Positions 8,497 to 19,227 of a stretch of 46,476 bases of DNA are shown here, piece by piece. The notes under the pieces are model-generated. The model saw only the letters and a program-made list of their open reading frames with translations. It was not told where the DNA came from and searched no databases. This DNA is from Citrobacter sp. Awk 4 (GTDB lineage Bacteria > Pseudomonadota > Gammaproteobacteria > Enterobacterales > Enterobacteriaceae): the NCBI RefSeq assembly GCF_028069725.1, contig NZ_JANEWG010000025.1, positions 20,916-67,391 on the forward strand, given 5' to 3'. A program made the translations under genes and the position numbers. Numbering within the stretch: the stretch's first letter is position 1; every line of letters starts with the position of its first letter.

Positions 8497-9507
8497 ATGA
8501 TGGCGATTTATACCCGAACAGGTGACTCCGGAACAACTGCCCTGTTTACCGGCCAACGTGTCAGTAAAACCCATCCGCGTGTTGAAGCTTACGGAACGCT
8601 GGATGAACTCAATGCCACGCTGAGCCTGTGTGTGTGTGCTTGCGCCTGTGCGCAACATCGCACATTGCTGGAATCAATTCAGTTGCAGATCTTCTGGTTT
8701 AGCGCCGAACTGGCCAGTGAAAGCGAAAATCCGGCACCAGGGCAGCGTTACATCAGTTCTGAAGAAATTACCGAGCTTGAAATCGCTATTGATACCGCGA
8801 TGGGTCGTGTCGCCCCCTTGCACAGCTTTATCCTGCCGGGCCGATGCGAGGCGGCAAGTCGATTGCACTTTGCGCGGACGTTAGCACGTCGCGCCGAGCG
8901 ACGTTTGGTTGAGCTGTCTGAGGGCGCCGCGGTCAGGCATGTACTGATGCGCTACATCAACCGACTTTCAGATTGTTTGTATGCCCTGGCGCGCGCCGAA
9001 GATCACGATGCTCATCAGAACACCATTATTCGGGAAGTGACGAAGCGTTATCTGGCTTCTGCTCGCTCCCCCTCCATGAAGGAATCCGCGATGTCACTCT
9101 CATTTCAGGAGCTTCATCAGTTGACCCGTTCCGCCGTGGAACGGGCACAAGAATTACAGGTGCCTGTAGTCATCAGCATTGCTGACGCTCACGGCACGGA
9201 AACCGTGACCTGGCGTATGCCGGATGCTCTGTTAGTGAGCAGTGAGTTAGCGCCGAAAAAAGCATGGACTGCCGTCGCGATGAAAACAGCGACTCATGAA
9301 CTGTCCGCGGCGGTTCAACCCGGCGCTGCGCTTTATGGTCTGGAAAGTCATCTGCAGGGAAAAGTGGTGACTTTTGGCGGTGGATTTGCGCTGTGGCGTG
9401 ACGGTGTACTGATTGGGGGTCTTGGGATCAGCGGCGGTAGCGTTGAGCAGGACATGGAGATTGCACAAGCCGCCATTGCGGCCATTAACGTGAGAATACA
9501 TCAATGA
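8497..9507 (+). CDS. pduO: PduO, ATP:cob(I)alamin adenosyltransferase
   Basis: A 336-residue two-domain protein. The N-terminal domain (about 1-190) is a PduO-type adenosyltransferase that makes adenosylcobalamin; the TRTGDSGTTAL loop and the RCEAASRLHFARTLARRAER helix are typical. The C-terminal domain (about 195-336) is GlcG/HbpS-like. Two ATGs are adjacent (8497 and 8500); Salmonella-type proteins begin at the second. Residues 45-51 read CVCACAC, encoded by a TG repeat, which I do not recall in Salmonella PduO. It overlaps pduP by four bases. Confidence 0.96.
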   Translation: MMAIYTRTGDSGTTALFTGQRVSKTHPRVEAYGTLDELNATLSLCVCACACAQHRTLLESIQLQIFWFSAELASESENPAPGQRYISSEEITELEIAIDTAMGRVAPLHSFILPGRCEAASRLHFARTLARRAERRLVELSEGAAVRHVLMRYINRLSDCLYALARAEDHDAHQNTIIREVTKRYLASARSPSMKESAMSLSFQELHQLTRSAVERAQELQVPVVISIADAHGTETVTWRMPDALLVSSELAPKKAWTAVAMKTATHELSAAVQPGAALYGLESHLQGKVVTFGGGFALWRDGVLIGGLGISGGSVEQDMEIAQAAIAAINVRIHQ

Positions 9508-10889
9508 ATACTTCTGAACTGGAAACCCTCATCCGAACGATTTTGTGCGAGCAGTTAGCATCCACCAACGCAGACGTAAAAGGCAATGGCATTTTTATGT
9601 CCGTTGGACAGGCAATCGACGCCGCACAGCAGGCATTCTTACGTTATCAGCAGTGCCCGTTGAAAACCCGAAGCGCAATTATCGGCGCTATTCGGGAAGA
9701 GCTAAATTCGCACCTTACGGCGCTTGCCGAAGAGAGCGCGGTAGAAACGGGAATGGGCAATAAAGAGGACAAATTCCTCAAAAATAGAGCCGCTCTGCAA
9801 AATACACCGGGTATTGAAGATCTCACTACAACAGCGTTGACAGGCGATGGCGGCATGGTGCTCTTCGAATATTCGCCGTTTGGCGTTATCGGTTCCGTCG
9901 CACCCAGCACCAACCCAACTGAAACCATCATCAATAACAGCATCAGTATGCTGGCGGCGGGCAACAGCGTTTACTTCAGTCCGCATCCTGGGGCCAAAAA
10001 CGTCTCCCTTAAGTTGATCAGCATGATTGAGGAGATCGCATTTCGCAGTTGTGGGATCCGCAACCTGGTCGTCACAGTCGCTGACCCCACATTCGAAGCA
10101 ACGCAGCAAATGATGGCACACCCTAACATTGCCGTACTGGCGATCACCGGCGGCCCCGGTATCGTAGCCATGGGGATGAAAAGCGGCAAAAAAGTCATTG
10201 GCGCCGGTGCTGGCAACCCCCCCTGCATCGTCGATGAAACGGCTGATTTGGTGAAAGCAGCGGAAGACATCATCAATGGTGCCTCGTTCGATTACAACCT
10301 GCCCTGTATTGCAGAAAAGAGTCTGATCGTCGTGGAATCCGTTGCTGACAACCTAATCCAACAAATGCAGAGCTTTGGCGCGATGCTCCTCACCCCGGCA
10401 GAAACGGAAAAGCTCCGCGCAGCCTGCTTTCCGGAAGGTCAGGCCAATAAAAAACTGGTTGGCAAAAGCCCCGCTACCATGCTGGAAGCCTCCGGTATCG
10501 CGGTTCCCGCCAAAACACCACGCTTGCTGATTGCCGTCGTTGACGCTGACGATACCTGGGTTACCTGCGAACAGCTGATGCCGATGTTGCCCATCGTGAA
10601 AGTGAAAGACTTCGACAGCGCCCTGACCCTGGCCATCAAAGTCGAAGAAGGCCTGCACCATACCGCCATTATGCACTCACAGAACGTTTCACGACTGAAT
10701 CTGGCAGCCCGCACATTGCAGACCTCTATCTTTGTGAAAAACGGTCCCTCCTATGCAGGAATCGGCGTTGGCGGCGAAGGGTTCACCACCTTCACAATCG
10801 CCACGCCAACCGGTGAAGGGACAACCTCAGCCAGAACATTTGCGCGCTCTCGCCGCTGTGTACTGACAAATGGTTTTTCAATCCGTTAA
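9504..10889 (+). CDS. pduP: PduP, CoA-acylating propionaldehyde dehydrogenase
   Basis: A 461-residue aldehyde dehydrogenase that oxidises propionaldehyde to propionyl-CoA with NAD+ inside the compartment. The catalytic cysteine is Cys268 in NLPCIAEKS; the NAD region includes SVAPSTNPTE (about 131-140), ITGGPG and GAGAGNPP. The first 18 residues (NTSELETLIRTILCEQL) are the encapsulation helix shown to be sufficient for targeting in Salmonella. It overlaps pduO by four bases. Confidence 0.97.
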   Translation: MNTSELETLIRTILCEQLASTNADVKGNGIFMSVGQAIDAAQQAFLRYQQCPLKTRSAIIGAIREELNSHLTALAEESAVETGMGNKEDKFLKNRAALQNTPGIEDLTTTALTGDGGMVLFEYSPFGVIGSVAPSTNPTETIINNSISMLAAGNSVYFSPHPGAKNVSLKLISMIEEIAFRSCGIRNLVVTVADPTFEATQQMMAHPNIAVLAITGGPGIVAMGMKSGKKVIGAGAGNPPCIVDETADLVKAAEDIINGASFDYNLPCIAEKSLIVVESVADNLIQQMQSFGAMLLTPAETEKLRAACFPEGQANKKLVGKSPATMLEASGIAVPAKTPRLLIAVVDADDTWVTCEQLMPMLPIVKVKDFDSALTLAIKVEEGLHHTAIMHSQNVSRLNLAARTLQTSIFVKNGPSYAGIGVGGEGFTTFTIATPTGEGTTSARTFARSRRCVLTNGFSIR

Positions 10890-10899
10890 TGAGGCTGTG

Positions 10900-12012
10900 A
10901 TGAATACCTTTTCACTGCAAACCCGTTTGTACAGCGGTCAGGGCAGTCTGGACGTGCTGAAACGCTTTACGAACAAGCATATCTGGATTATTTGCGATGG
11001 TTTTCTGGCGCGTTCACCGCTGATCGAAATGCTGCGTGCGGCATTGCCTGCAAATAATCGCATCAGCGTGTTTAGCGAGATAACGCCAGACCCCACGATC
11101 AGCACCGTCGTGCAAGGGATTGCGCAAATGCAGTCCCTGCGTCCCGATATTGTGATTGGATTTGGTGGCGGTTCGGCGCTTGATGCCGCCAAAGCCATCG
11201 TCTGGTTCAGCCGCCAGTTTGGTATTGAAATCGAAACCTGTGTCGCCATTCCAACCACCAGCGGCACAGGGTCTGAAGTGACCAGCGCGTGTGTGATCAG
11301 CGATCCGGATAAAGGGATTAAATATCCGCTGTTCAACAACTCTCTCTATCCGGATATGGCAATTCTCGATCCCCGATTGGTCGTCAGCGTACCTGCCAAT
11401 ATCACCGCCAACACCGGTATGGACGTATTGACTCATGCCCTTGAAGCCTATGTGTCCCTACGCGCCAGTGATTTCACTGATGCACTGGCAGAGAAAGCCG
11501 CGCAAATCGTTTTTCAGTATCTGCCCGTTGCCGTTAAAAAAGGAGATTGTCTGGCGACTCGAGGGAAAATGCACAACGCGTCAACCCTGGCTGGCATGGC
11601 GTTTAGCCAGGCGGGTCTGGGGATCAATCATGCCATTGCGCACCAGTTGGGAGGACAATTTCACCTCGCACATGGGCTTGCCAATGCGCTGTTACTTACC
11701 TCAGTGATTCGTTTTAACGCGCAGGATCCTCGAGCGGCAAAACGGTACGCAAGATTCGCGAAAGCCTGTCATTTATGTTCCGAAAATGCGAACGAAATCA
11801 CTAGCCTGAATGCGCTGATTCACAGAATTGAACAACTCACAAAGCAATGTTCCATCCCCTCGTTTTACGAGGCGTTGAATGCTGGTAAAACCGGGTATTC
11901 ACAACGAATACCTGCCATGGTTCAGGCTGCGTTGGCAGATGTCACATTAAAGACCAATCCCCGTCCCGCTGATGCCAGCGCCATTCAAGAGTTGTTGGAG
12001 GAGTTGCTATGA
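10900..12012 (+). CDS. pduQ: PduQ, iron-dependent 1-propanol dehydrogenase
   Basis: A 370-residue iron-type alcohol dehydrogenase that reduces propionaldehyde to 1-propanol and so regenerates NAD+ for PduP within the compartment. It has the NAD loop GFGGGSALDAAKA (about 87-99) and likely metal ligands Asp175, His179, His244 and His258. The ATG at 10900 follows GAGG and gives the family length; an in-frame ATG at 10870 lies inside pduP. It overlaps pduS by four bases. Confidence 0.96.
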   Translation: MNTFSLQTRLYSGQGSLDVLKRFTNKHIWIICDGFLARSPLIEMLRAALPANNRISVFSEITPDPTISTVVQGIAQMQSLRPDIVIGFGGGSALDAAKAIVWFSRQFGIEIETCVAIPTTSGTGSEVTSACVISDPDKGIKYPLFNNSLYPDMAILDPRLVVSVPANITANTGMDVLTHALEAYVSLRASDFTDALAEKAAQIVFQYLPVAVKKGDCLATRGKMHNASTLAGMAFSQAGLGINHAIAHQLGGQFHLAHGLANALLLTSVIRFNAQDPRAAKRYARFAKACHLCSENANEITSLNALIHRIEQLTKQCSIPSFYEALNAGKTGYSQRIPAMVQAALADVTLKTNPRPADASAIQELLEELL

Positions 12013-13376
12013 ATACGGCCCCTAATGCCTTCGAATTCACTGAACTTGTCGATTGCGATGCTCAGGAAATCCGAGAAAGAGTTCGTGCTGCGGGGGTGGT
12101 AGGTGCCGGAGGCGCTGGTTTTCCCGCGCATGTCAAACTGCAGGCGCAGGTAGAAATATTCCTGGTCAACGCCGCAGAATGTGAGCCGATGCTGAAGGTC
12201 GATCAGCAACTCATGGCCCAACAGGCTGCCCGTTTGATTCGCGGTGTGCAATACGCGATGAAAGCAACCGGCGCCAGCGAAGGCATCATTGCCCTCAAAG
12301 AAAAATACCGTCCCGCCATCGCCGCCTTAACTCCGCTTCTCCCTGGTGATATCAGGCTCCACATTTTGCCAGATGTCTATCCGGCCGGAGATGAGGTGTT
12401 GACGATCTGGATGGCGACTGGACGACGCGTCCCTCCAGCCGCGTTGCCTGTCAGTGTTGGCGTCGTCGTCAATAACGTGCAGACCGTGCTAAATATTGCC
12501 AGAGCGGTGGAACAGCAGTTTCCCGTCACGCGCCGTACGCTAACCGTTAATGGCGCAGTGGCTCGTCCACAAACGCTGACCGTCCCCATCGGCATGTCAT
12601 TACGAGAAGTTCTCTCCCTGGCGGGTGGCGCAACCGTTGATTCGCCAGGGTTTATCAATGGCGGCCCCATGATGGGGCATTTGCTCCCAACACTGGACAC
12701 ACCGGTAACCAAAACAACAGGGGGATTGCTGGTATTGCCCGAAAAGCATCCACTGATTCAGCGGCGCATGCAGGATGAACGCACGCTGCTCTCTGTTGCG
12801 AAAACCGTTTGCGAACAGTGTCGGTTATGTACGGATTTATGCCCACGACATTTGATAGGCCATGAATTATCGCCACACCTGCTGGTGCGCGCGGTGAACT
12901 ATCAACAAGCCGCGACACCCCAGTTGTTGCTCAGCGCGTTGACCTGCTCGGAATGTAATGTTTGTGAAAGTGTCGCGTGTCCGGTTGGCATCTCCCCGAT
13001 GCGTATTAACCGTATGCTTAAGCGTGAATTGCGAGCGCAAAACTTCCGTTATGAAGGGCCTCTGAATCCTGCCGACGAAATGGCGAAATATCGGTTAGTG
13101 CCGGTAAAACGGCTGATTACGAAGTTAGGTCTGAGTGACTGGTATCACGAAGCACCGCTGTCAGAATCCGAACATCTGACGGATAACGTCACTCTGCTTT
13201 TGCGCCAACATATTGGCGCCAGTGCCATCCCACAAGTGCAAAAAGGCGACCGCGTCGTTCGTGGCGAATGCGTAGCCGATGTCCCCGCTGGCGCATTAGG
13301 CGCTCCCATTCACGCCAGTATTGACGGCATCGTTAGTGACGTCACTGAACAGGCAATTACGGTGGTAAGAGGTTAA
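12009..13376 (+). CDS. pduS: PduS, cobalamin reductase (flavin, iron-sulfur)
   Basis: A 455-residue RnfC-like protein that reduces cobalamin for PduO. The N-terminal [12 protein letters not shown] (about 33-43) and VNAAECEP match the NADH/FMN-binding Rnf/Nqo1 type. Two cysteine clusters, C268-x2-C271-x2-C274-x3-C278 and C313-x2-C316-x2-C319-x4-C324, should bind two 4Fe-4S centres. A lipoyl-like barrel follows at the C terminus. It is close to the shell protein gene pduT, and a PduS-PduT electron path is proposed in the literature. Confidence 0.96.
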   Translation: MNTAPNAFEFTELVDCDAQEIRERVRAAGVVGAGGAGFPAHVKLQAQVEIFLVNAAECEPMLKVDQQLMAQQAARLIRGVQYAMKATGASEGIIALKEKYRPAIAALTPLLPGDIRLHILPDVYPAGDEVLTIWMATGRRVPPAALPVSVGVVVNNVQTVLNIARAVEQQFPVTRRTLTVNGAVARPQTLTVPIGMSLREVLSLAGGATVDSPGFINGGPMMGHLLPTLDTPVTKTTGGLLVLPEKHPLIQRRMQDERTLLSVAKTVCEQCRLCTDLCPRHLIGHELSPHLLVRAVNYQQAATPQLLLSALTCSECNVCESVACPVGISPMRINRMLKRELRAQNFRYEGPLNPADEMAKYRLVPVKRLITKLGLSDWYHEAPLSESEHLTDNVTLLLRQHIGASAIPQVQKGDRVVRGECVADVPAGALGAPIHASIDGIVSDVTEQAITVVRG

Positions 13377-13378
13377 GC

Positions 13379-13933
13379 ATGTCTCAGGCAATAGGTATTT
13401 TAGAACTCACCAGTATCGCCAAAGGGATGGAATCAGGCGATGCCATGTTGAAAAGCGCCAACGTGAATCTTCTGGTCAGTAAGACCATCTGTCCGGGCAA
13501 ATTTTTACTGATGATCGGCGGTGATGTGGGAGCGGTACAGCAAGCCATCGCCACCGGTACAACACTTGCCGGAGATATGCTCGTCGATAGCCTGGTGTTA
13601 CCCAATATTCATGACAGCGTACTTCCTGCCATCAGCGGACTGAACAGTGTTGAAAAGCGTCAGGCCGTCGGGATTTTGGAAACATGGAGCGTGGCAGCCT
13701 GTATCAGTGCCGCCGACCGGGCAGTTAAAACCTCAAACATCACGCTGGTTCGGGTGCATATGGCGTTTGGCATTGGCGGTAAATGCTACATGGTGGTCGC
13801 TGGTGATGTTTCTGATGTTAACAACGCCGTTACCGTTGCCAGTGAAAGCGCAGGCGAAAAAGGACTGCTGGTCTACCGCTCTGTTATTCCACGCCCACAT
13901 GAAGCCATGTGGCGACAGATTGTGGAGGGATAA
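13379..13933 (+). CDS. pduT: PduT, tandem-BMC shell protein with Fe-S site
   Basis: A 184-residue protein of two BMC domains (about 4-88 and 95-182) forming trimers. Cys38 in KTICPGKF sits in the pore loop of the first domain; in Citrobacter and Salmonella PduT three such cysteines hold one 4Fe-4S cluster at the trimer axis. It may pass electrons across the shell, probably with PduS. The stop overlaps the pduU start (TAATG). Confidence 0.97.
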   Translation: MSQAIGILELTSIAKGMESGDAMLKSANVNLLVSKTICPGKFLLMIGGDVGAVQQAIATGTTLAGDMLVDSLVLPNIHDSVLPAISGLNSVEKRQAVGILETWSVAACISAADRAVKTSNITLVRVHMAFGIGGKCYMVVAGDVSDVNNAVTVASESAGEKGLLVYRSVIPRPHEAMWRQIVEG

Positions 13934-14283
13934 TGGAAAGGCAGCCCACGACGGATCGTATGATCCAGGAATATGTCCCGGGTAAGCAGGTCACGCTGGC
14001 GCATCTGATTGCCAATCCAGGCAAAGATTTATTCAAAAAACTGGGGCTTGCGGATGCTGTATCAGCCATAGGTATTTTGACCATTACCCCCAGCGAAGCT
14101 TCCATTATCGCCTGTGATATCGCCACCAAGTCAGGTGCCGTGGAGATCGGTTTTCTCGACAGGTTCACGGGGGCCGTTGTATTAACGGGAGATGTTTCTG
14201 CCGTTGAATACGCGCTGAAACAGGTCACGAGAACACTAAGTGAAATGATGCTTTTTACCTCATGCCCCGTCACGCGGACCTGA
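13933..14283 (+). CDS. pduU: PduU, circularly permuted shell protein
   Basis: A 116-residue BMC protein with a permuted fold and an N-terminal strand (about 1-20) that in the known structure forms a small beta barrel over the pore. The core begins [15 protein letters not shown] and holds [22 protein letters not shown]. The ATG at 13933 is one base inside the pduT stop and follows GGAGG; an upstream in-frame ATG is within pduT. In Salmonella PduU has been found to contact PduV. Confidence 0.97.
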   Translation: MERQPTTDRMIQEYVPGKQVTLAHLIANPGKDLFKKLGLADAVSAIGILTITPSEASIIACDIATKSGAVEIGFLDRFTGAVVLTGDVSAVEYALKQVTRTLSEMMLFTSCPVTRT

Positions 14284-14287
14284 CACC

Positions 14288-15939
<1,652 letters not shown>

Positions 15940-16031
15940 TAAAGCATCACCACAAGTTGCGGTAAATCAAGGTAATAGCACGATCAGCATGACACTATGC
16001 GCCGAGAATTGCTGATCAGAAAGGTGAATAC
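15940..16031 (+). other. pduW-pduX spacer with inverted repeat
   Basis: This is the largest gap inside the operon (92 bases); most neighbours overlap. It holds an 8-base inverted repeat, GATCAGCA at 15982-15989 and TGCTGATC at 16010-16017, with a 20-base loop. No T-run follows, so it is not a classical terminator. It could limit or adjust pduX expression. Confidence 0.4.
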
Positions 16032-16898
16032 ATGGCTGTAGCACACTGTCCGGCGTCATGCGGTGAACTTATTCAGGGCTGGATTCTTGGCAGTGAGAAG
16101 CTGGTCTCCTGCCCTGTCGACTGGTACAGCACCGTTGAGGTGAGTTCAGGCTCACCACTTGCGGATGAACGTTCACTTTCACGCGCGATGGTAGAGCGGG
16201 TACTCGCGCATTTTAACTACCCTGCTCACTGGAGCCAGGAGATACGGGTGGATGTCCATTCCACCATTCCTGTCGCCAAAGGAATGGCCAGCAGCACGGC
16301 AGACATCGCCGCAACGGCGCTTGCCACTGCGCACCATCTTGGCCACACGCTTAATGAACCTACCCTTGCGCAGCTTTGCGTTTCACTCGAACCGACCGAC
16401 AGCACCGTTTTTCGCCAGCTTACGCTTTTTGATCATAATGACGCTTCAACGCAGATCGCCTGCGAAGCACAACCGCAGCTCGATCTGTTAGTGCTCGAAA
16501 GCCCCAAGACTTTGCGCACTTCGGATTATCACCGTATTCCCCGCCTTGATCGTTTACACGCGGGCGCGGCGGCCTTGCAACAGGCCTGGGAAAAAGTGCA
16601 AGAAGCGTGCATAACGCAAAACCCGCGACGAATGGGAGAAGCCGCAACCCTGAGCGCCATCGCCAGCCAGATGCTGCTGCCAAAACCCGACTTCAATATC
16701 TTGATATCGCTTGTTGAAGAGTGTGATTTATACGGCGTGAATGTGGCGCACAGTGGCAGCGTTGTCGGTTTGATGCTGGATCGGGAGCGTCATGATGTCG
16801 ATTACATTAAATGGACGCTTGCAGAAAGAAAACTGACAAGCCATTGGCCAGAACAGCATTTACTCAGAATGGTACAGGGTGGGGTTGAACTGCAGTGA
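16032..16898 (+). CDS. pduX: PduX, L-threonine kinase for cobalamin synthesis
   Basis: A 288-residue GHMP-family kinase. In Salmonella it phosphorylates L-threonine to make the aminopropanol linker of cobalamin. The ATP loop PVAKGMASSTAD is at residues 80-91; the N-terminal CPASCGELIQGWILG and the HSGSVVGLMLDR region match the family. The ATG follows AAGGTG at five bases. It is about 12 residues shorter at the N terminus than the Salmonella protein as I recall it. Last gene of the operon. Confidence 0.96.
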   Translation: MAVAHCPASCGELIQGWILGSEKLVSCPVDWYSTVEVSSGSPLADERSLSRAMVERVLAHFNYPAHWSQEIRVDVHSTIPVAKGMASSTADIAATALATAHHLGHTLNEPTLAQLCVSLEPTDSTVFRQLTLFDHNDASTQIACEAQPQLDLLVLESPKTLRTSDYHRIPRLDRLHAGAAALQQAWEKVQEACITQNPRRMGEAATLSAIASQMLLPKPDFNILISLVEECDLYGVNVAHSGSVVGLMLDRERHDVDYIKWTLAERKLTSHWPEQHLLRMVQGGVELQ

Positions 16899-16923
16899 GC
16901 ATCGAACAACGATCCTCACTGCA
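16891..16923. terminator. hairpin at the pduX-yeeX junction
   Basis: Nine-base arms TGCAGTGAG (16891-16899) and CTCACTGCA (16915-16923) pair, with a mismatch and then four more pairs around an AACAA loop. The left arm contains the pduX stop codon. pduX and yeeX are convergent. No clear T-tract follows on either strand, so it is a weak terminator or an mRNA-end stabiliser. Confidence 0.45.
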
Positions 16924-16931
16924 ATAAAACA

Positions 16932-17267
16932 TTATTCTGCTTTTGCGTCAGTGTCTTTCATTTCGCCCATGGCTTTGAGCTTTTTAGAAATGTCGCGACG
17001 TTCCTGGGAAATTTCCGCGTTTTTGATGATGTAATCATCTACGCGATCTTCGTAGTCGCTTTTCATGCTGGCGATAATGCCCTGAATAGCTTCAACGCTC
17101 ATGCCAGGTTTGATGTAGTCGCTCAGGTTATCCAGCAGCAGCACACGCTTCTGGTTGTCACGGATTTTTTTCTCAACGTCCTGGATTTCACGTTGCAGCT
17201 TGTTCTTACGGCGAAACAGACGAACAAATTCCAGCACGTCCTGGAAAGAAGGCTTGGTAGTTTCCAT
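16932..17267 (-). CDS. yeeX: YeeX, UPF0265/DUF496 coiled-coil protein
   Basis: A 111-residue highly charged, mostly helical protein that is nearly identical, as I recall it, to E. coli YeeX through its first 90 residues. Heptad-like stretches (about 20-45 and 75-100) predict coiled coil. Its function is not established. The frame is open 22 codons further upstream, but the METTKPSF start at 17267 has an AGGGGTG ribosome site and matches the family. It is convergent with pduX and downstream of yeeA. Confidence 0.93.
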   Translation of the reverse strand: METTKPSFQDVLEFVRLFRRKNKLQREIQDVEKKIRDNQKRVLLLDNLSDYIKPGMSVEAIQGIIASMKSDYEDRVDDYIIKNAEISQERRDISKKLKAMGEMKDTDAKAE

Positions 17268-17439
17268 TTTTACACCCCTGATAATGTGAGATTCGGATTC
17301 GTTTAAGCAACCGCTACAAGTTAGGGTAAACATTACTTTTAGCCGTTGCAGATGACAATGGTTTTATCCCTTTTCCGTATCATACCCTTATTCCTTGCTG
17401 AATCGAAGCAGCAGCAGAATCATTCACCTTCTCTGCTCT

Positions 17440-18510
17440 TTATTTGCGCAGTGCGCGACAAATCAAATGCGAGAGTAGCTCCAGTTGACGCGCGGTTTCC
17501 ATGCTTAGCCAAACATAGCCATGAATAGGGATTTCAGCCACATTGTCGCTACGTTGCTCATTAATCAGCTGCCGAAGCTCAGCCACAATGTCGTTCAGCT
17601 TCTCCGTGTTTGCCAGCACGGGCTGCGGGTTTCCTTCATACAACGCATGCGTAATCGTCAGCAGCGTTTGCTGAATCATTTTTTGCGTTTCGCGCAGCGT
17701 ATGGGCATTCAGCATCACAAAATGGCTGGAGCGTGTTGCCCAGTGCGCATTAATTTGCAGCTCAAGCATGCAGACAAGATTGCGATTAATCGTTTGAATT
17801 GCTTCAAATATCGATTTATGAATATGGCTTTCTTTACTGGCAGGCGTAATTAAGCTGCGCATTTTCACGACATCCCCAAGTAACTGCTGAAAATGTTTAT
17901 CCAGCCGGGGACGTTCAAGCAAATTAGGAGAAAGCGCCGCCTGATAAAGCCGGTTATAGGACGTGACACACTGCGCCAGTTGGATCCGCCAGTGTAAAAA
18001 TGCCCGTTGCGGCCAGATACCGGTAAACAACATCGCCAAAAGCGACCCCAGAATCACATCGCCGCCTCGCCATAATGCCGTCTCCATATCGCCTGCCGGC
18101 GCCCCTACCACCACGGCCAGGGTGATGCCTATCAACAACGCCTGATACGGCTTTTTGCCTAACGCCAGCCATCCGCAGAGGAACATCGCTACCGCGCACC
18201 AGGTAAGCATCAGCGGGAGAGAGACAAGCTCAAGGCGCAGCGCGACCAGCCCTAGCGCCGCCCCCAAAATCGTGCCGCCGATACGTTCAAAGGCCCGGGG
18301 CACCACGTTCCCCCAGAAAGAGATCGGCCCCATAATCACCACCAGCGTGATAAGCGGCCAGGTGCCTTCCGGTATATGGAACAGACGAACGAACAGAAAC
18401 GTGAGGATAAATGCCAGCGCAATGCGAATACCATGCACGACGCGATAATGACGATACAAACGAATTTCAAAGGGGCTCAGCGACTTGTCAGTACGCACTT
18501 TCGGCTCCAT
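17440..18510 (-). CDS. yeeA: YeeA, FUSC-family inner membrane protein
   Basis: A 356-residue membrane protein of the FUSC/aromatic-acid-exporter type. The N-terminal half has about five to six hydrophobic segments (for example ALAFILTFLFVRLF, LVVIMGPISFW, MLTWCAVAMFLCGWLAL, LLIGITLAVVVGA, VILGSLLAMLFTGIW); the C-terminal half is soluble and helical. Transport substrate unknown. I chose the start MEPKVRTDKS at 18510; 17 additional in-frame residues upstream are possible but do not resemble the family. The ribosome site is weak. Confidence 0.88.
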   Translation of the reverse strand: MEPKVRTDKSLSPFEIRLYRHYRVVHGIRIALAFILTFLFVRLFHIPEGTWPLITLVVIMGPISFWGNVVPRAFERIGGTILGAALGLVALRLELVSLPLMLTWCAVAMFLCGWLALGKKPYQALLIGITLAVVVGAPAGDMETALWRGGDVILGSLLAMLFTGIWPQRAFLHWRIQLAQCVTSYNRLYQAALSPNLLERPRLDKHFQQLLGDVVKMRSLITPASKESHIHKSIFEAIQTINRNLVCMLELQINAHWATRSSHFVMLNAHTLRETQKMIQQTLLTITHALYEGNPQPVLANTEKLNDIVAELRQLINEQRSDNVAEIPIHGYVWLSMETARQLELLSHLICRALRK

Positions 18511-18634
18511 CTGGAAATCACAAAAAACGCATTGTACCCGCTTTTTCACTGAAAACATCACTGCGACGGACGGATCTTATCCCGGATGAACGATTGTCAC
18601 GATCGTCCGCGCAGTAACGCCTAAAACAACCGTT

Positions 18635-19105
18635 TTACACCTTCGGTTGTACCGGGATATGCATTTCAATCTCCCAGTAACCGTCTTCTGCCCCGTTATT
18701 CAGATAGAGCTCAAAACACGGTTTTCCGGAGATCTGGTAGCGGCTATCTTGCAGCACGCTATTGAAAAATTGATACCACGGTGTCGCAAAATCGTTATTT
18801 TCAACGCGAGTGGCGGCAACAGCATATTGACCGCCCTCGATTTCCGTGAGGATCACGCCTTCGCTGTTTTCAGGTAGCGTGAAAGTATCCGGTACTGAAA
18901 CAACGGTATCGCAACGCAGTTTCTCTGCCGGAACTTCATCAGGGTTATCGTAATAAACAGCAATCCAATCCAGCGGCGCGATCTGGTTTCCATCGACCCA
19001 CATCATCAGTTGTTCGAAACCTTGTTTTACCGTTTTTTCCCACGGTCCAACCATGTGAAAACCCGCGATCCGGCGTTTCTCTGCTTGTCTGATCTCGTAA
19101 TTCAT
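18635..19105 (-). CDS. sbmC: SbmC (GyrI), DNA gyrase inhibitor
   Basis: A 156-residue GyrI-like protein. In E. coli it binds gyrase, counters gyrase poisons such as microcin B17 and is induced by DNA damage. Family features are the [18 protein letters not shown] start, [21 protein letters not shown] and the [13 protein letters not shown] end. GGAGG lies just before the ATG. A LexA box sits directly upstream (19122-19141). The gene is in its usual place beside dacD and yeeA. Confidence 0.96.
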   Translation of the reverse strand: MNYEIRQAEKRRIAGFHMVGPWEKTVKQGFEQLMMWVDGNQIAPLDWIAVYYDNPDEVPAEKLRCDTVVSVPDTFTLPENSEGVILTEIEGGQYAVAATRVENNDFATPWYQFFNSVLQDSRYQISGKPCFELYLNNGAEDGYWEIEMHIPVQPKV

Positions 19106-19117
19106 AATGCCTCCGTC

Positions 19118-19141
19118 ATTATACTGTTATTATATACAGTA
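19118..19141 (-). promoter_or_regulatory. sbmC promoter with LexA (SOS) box
   Basis: A 20-base SOS box at 19122-19141 has the CTG-N10-CAG core (19124-19126 and 19137-19139) with an AT-rich centre and TA ends, matching the LexA consensus closely. A TATAAT hexamer lies inside the box and another overlaps its sbmC-proximal edge (19118-19123), so LexA would cover the promoter. The box ends 17 bases before the sbmC ATG. Confidence 0.9.
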
Positions 19142-19227
19142 TAATTTACACATAACAGCCACAAGGAAAGAGTGATTATTATGTGAGCAGACTCGCACTC
19201 TCGCCAGTCTGCCCGGAATTAAATCCG

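Noticed and set aside
19187-19212. GCAGACT/AGTCTGC inverted repeat after dacD
   Set aside because: Seven-base arms with a 12-base loop and no T-run; too weak to call a terminator.
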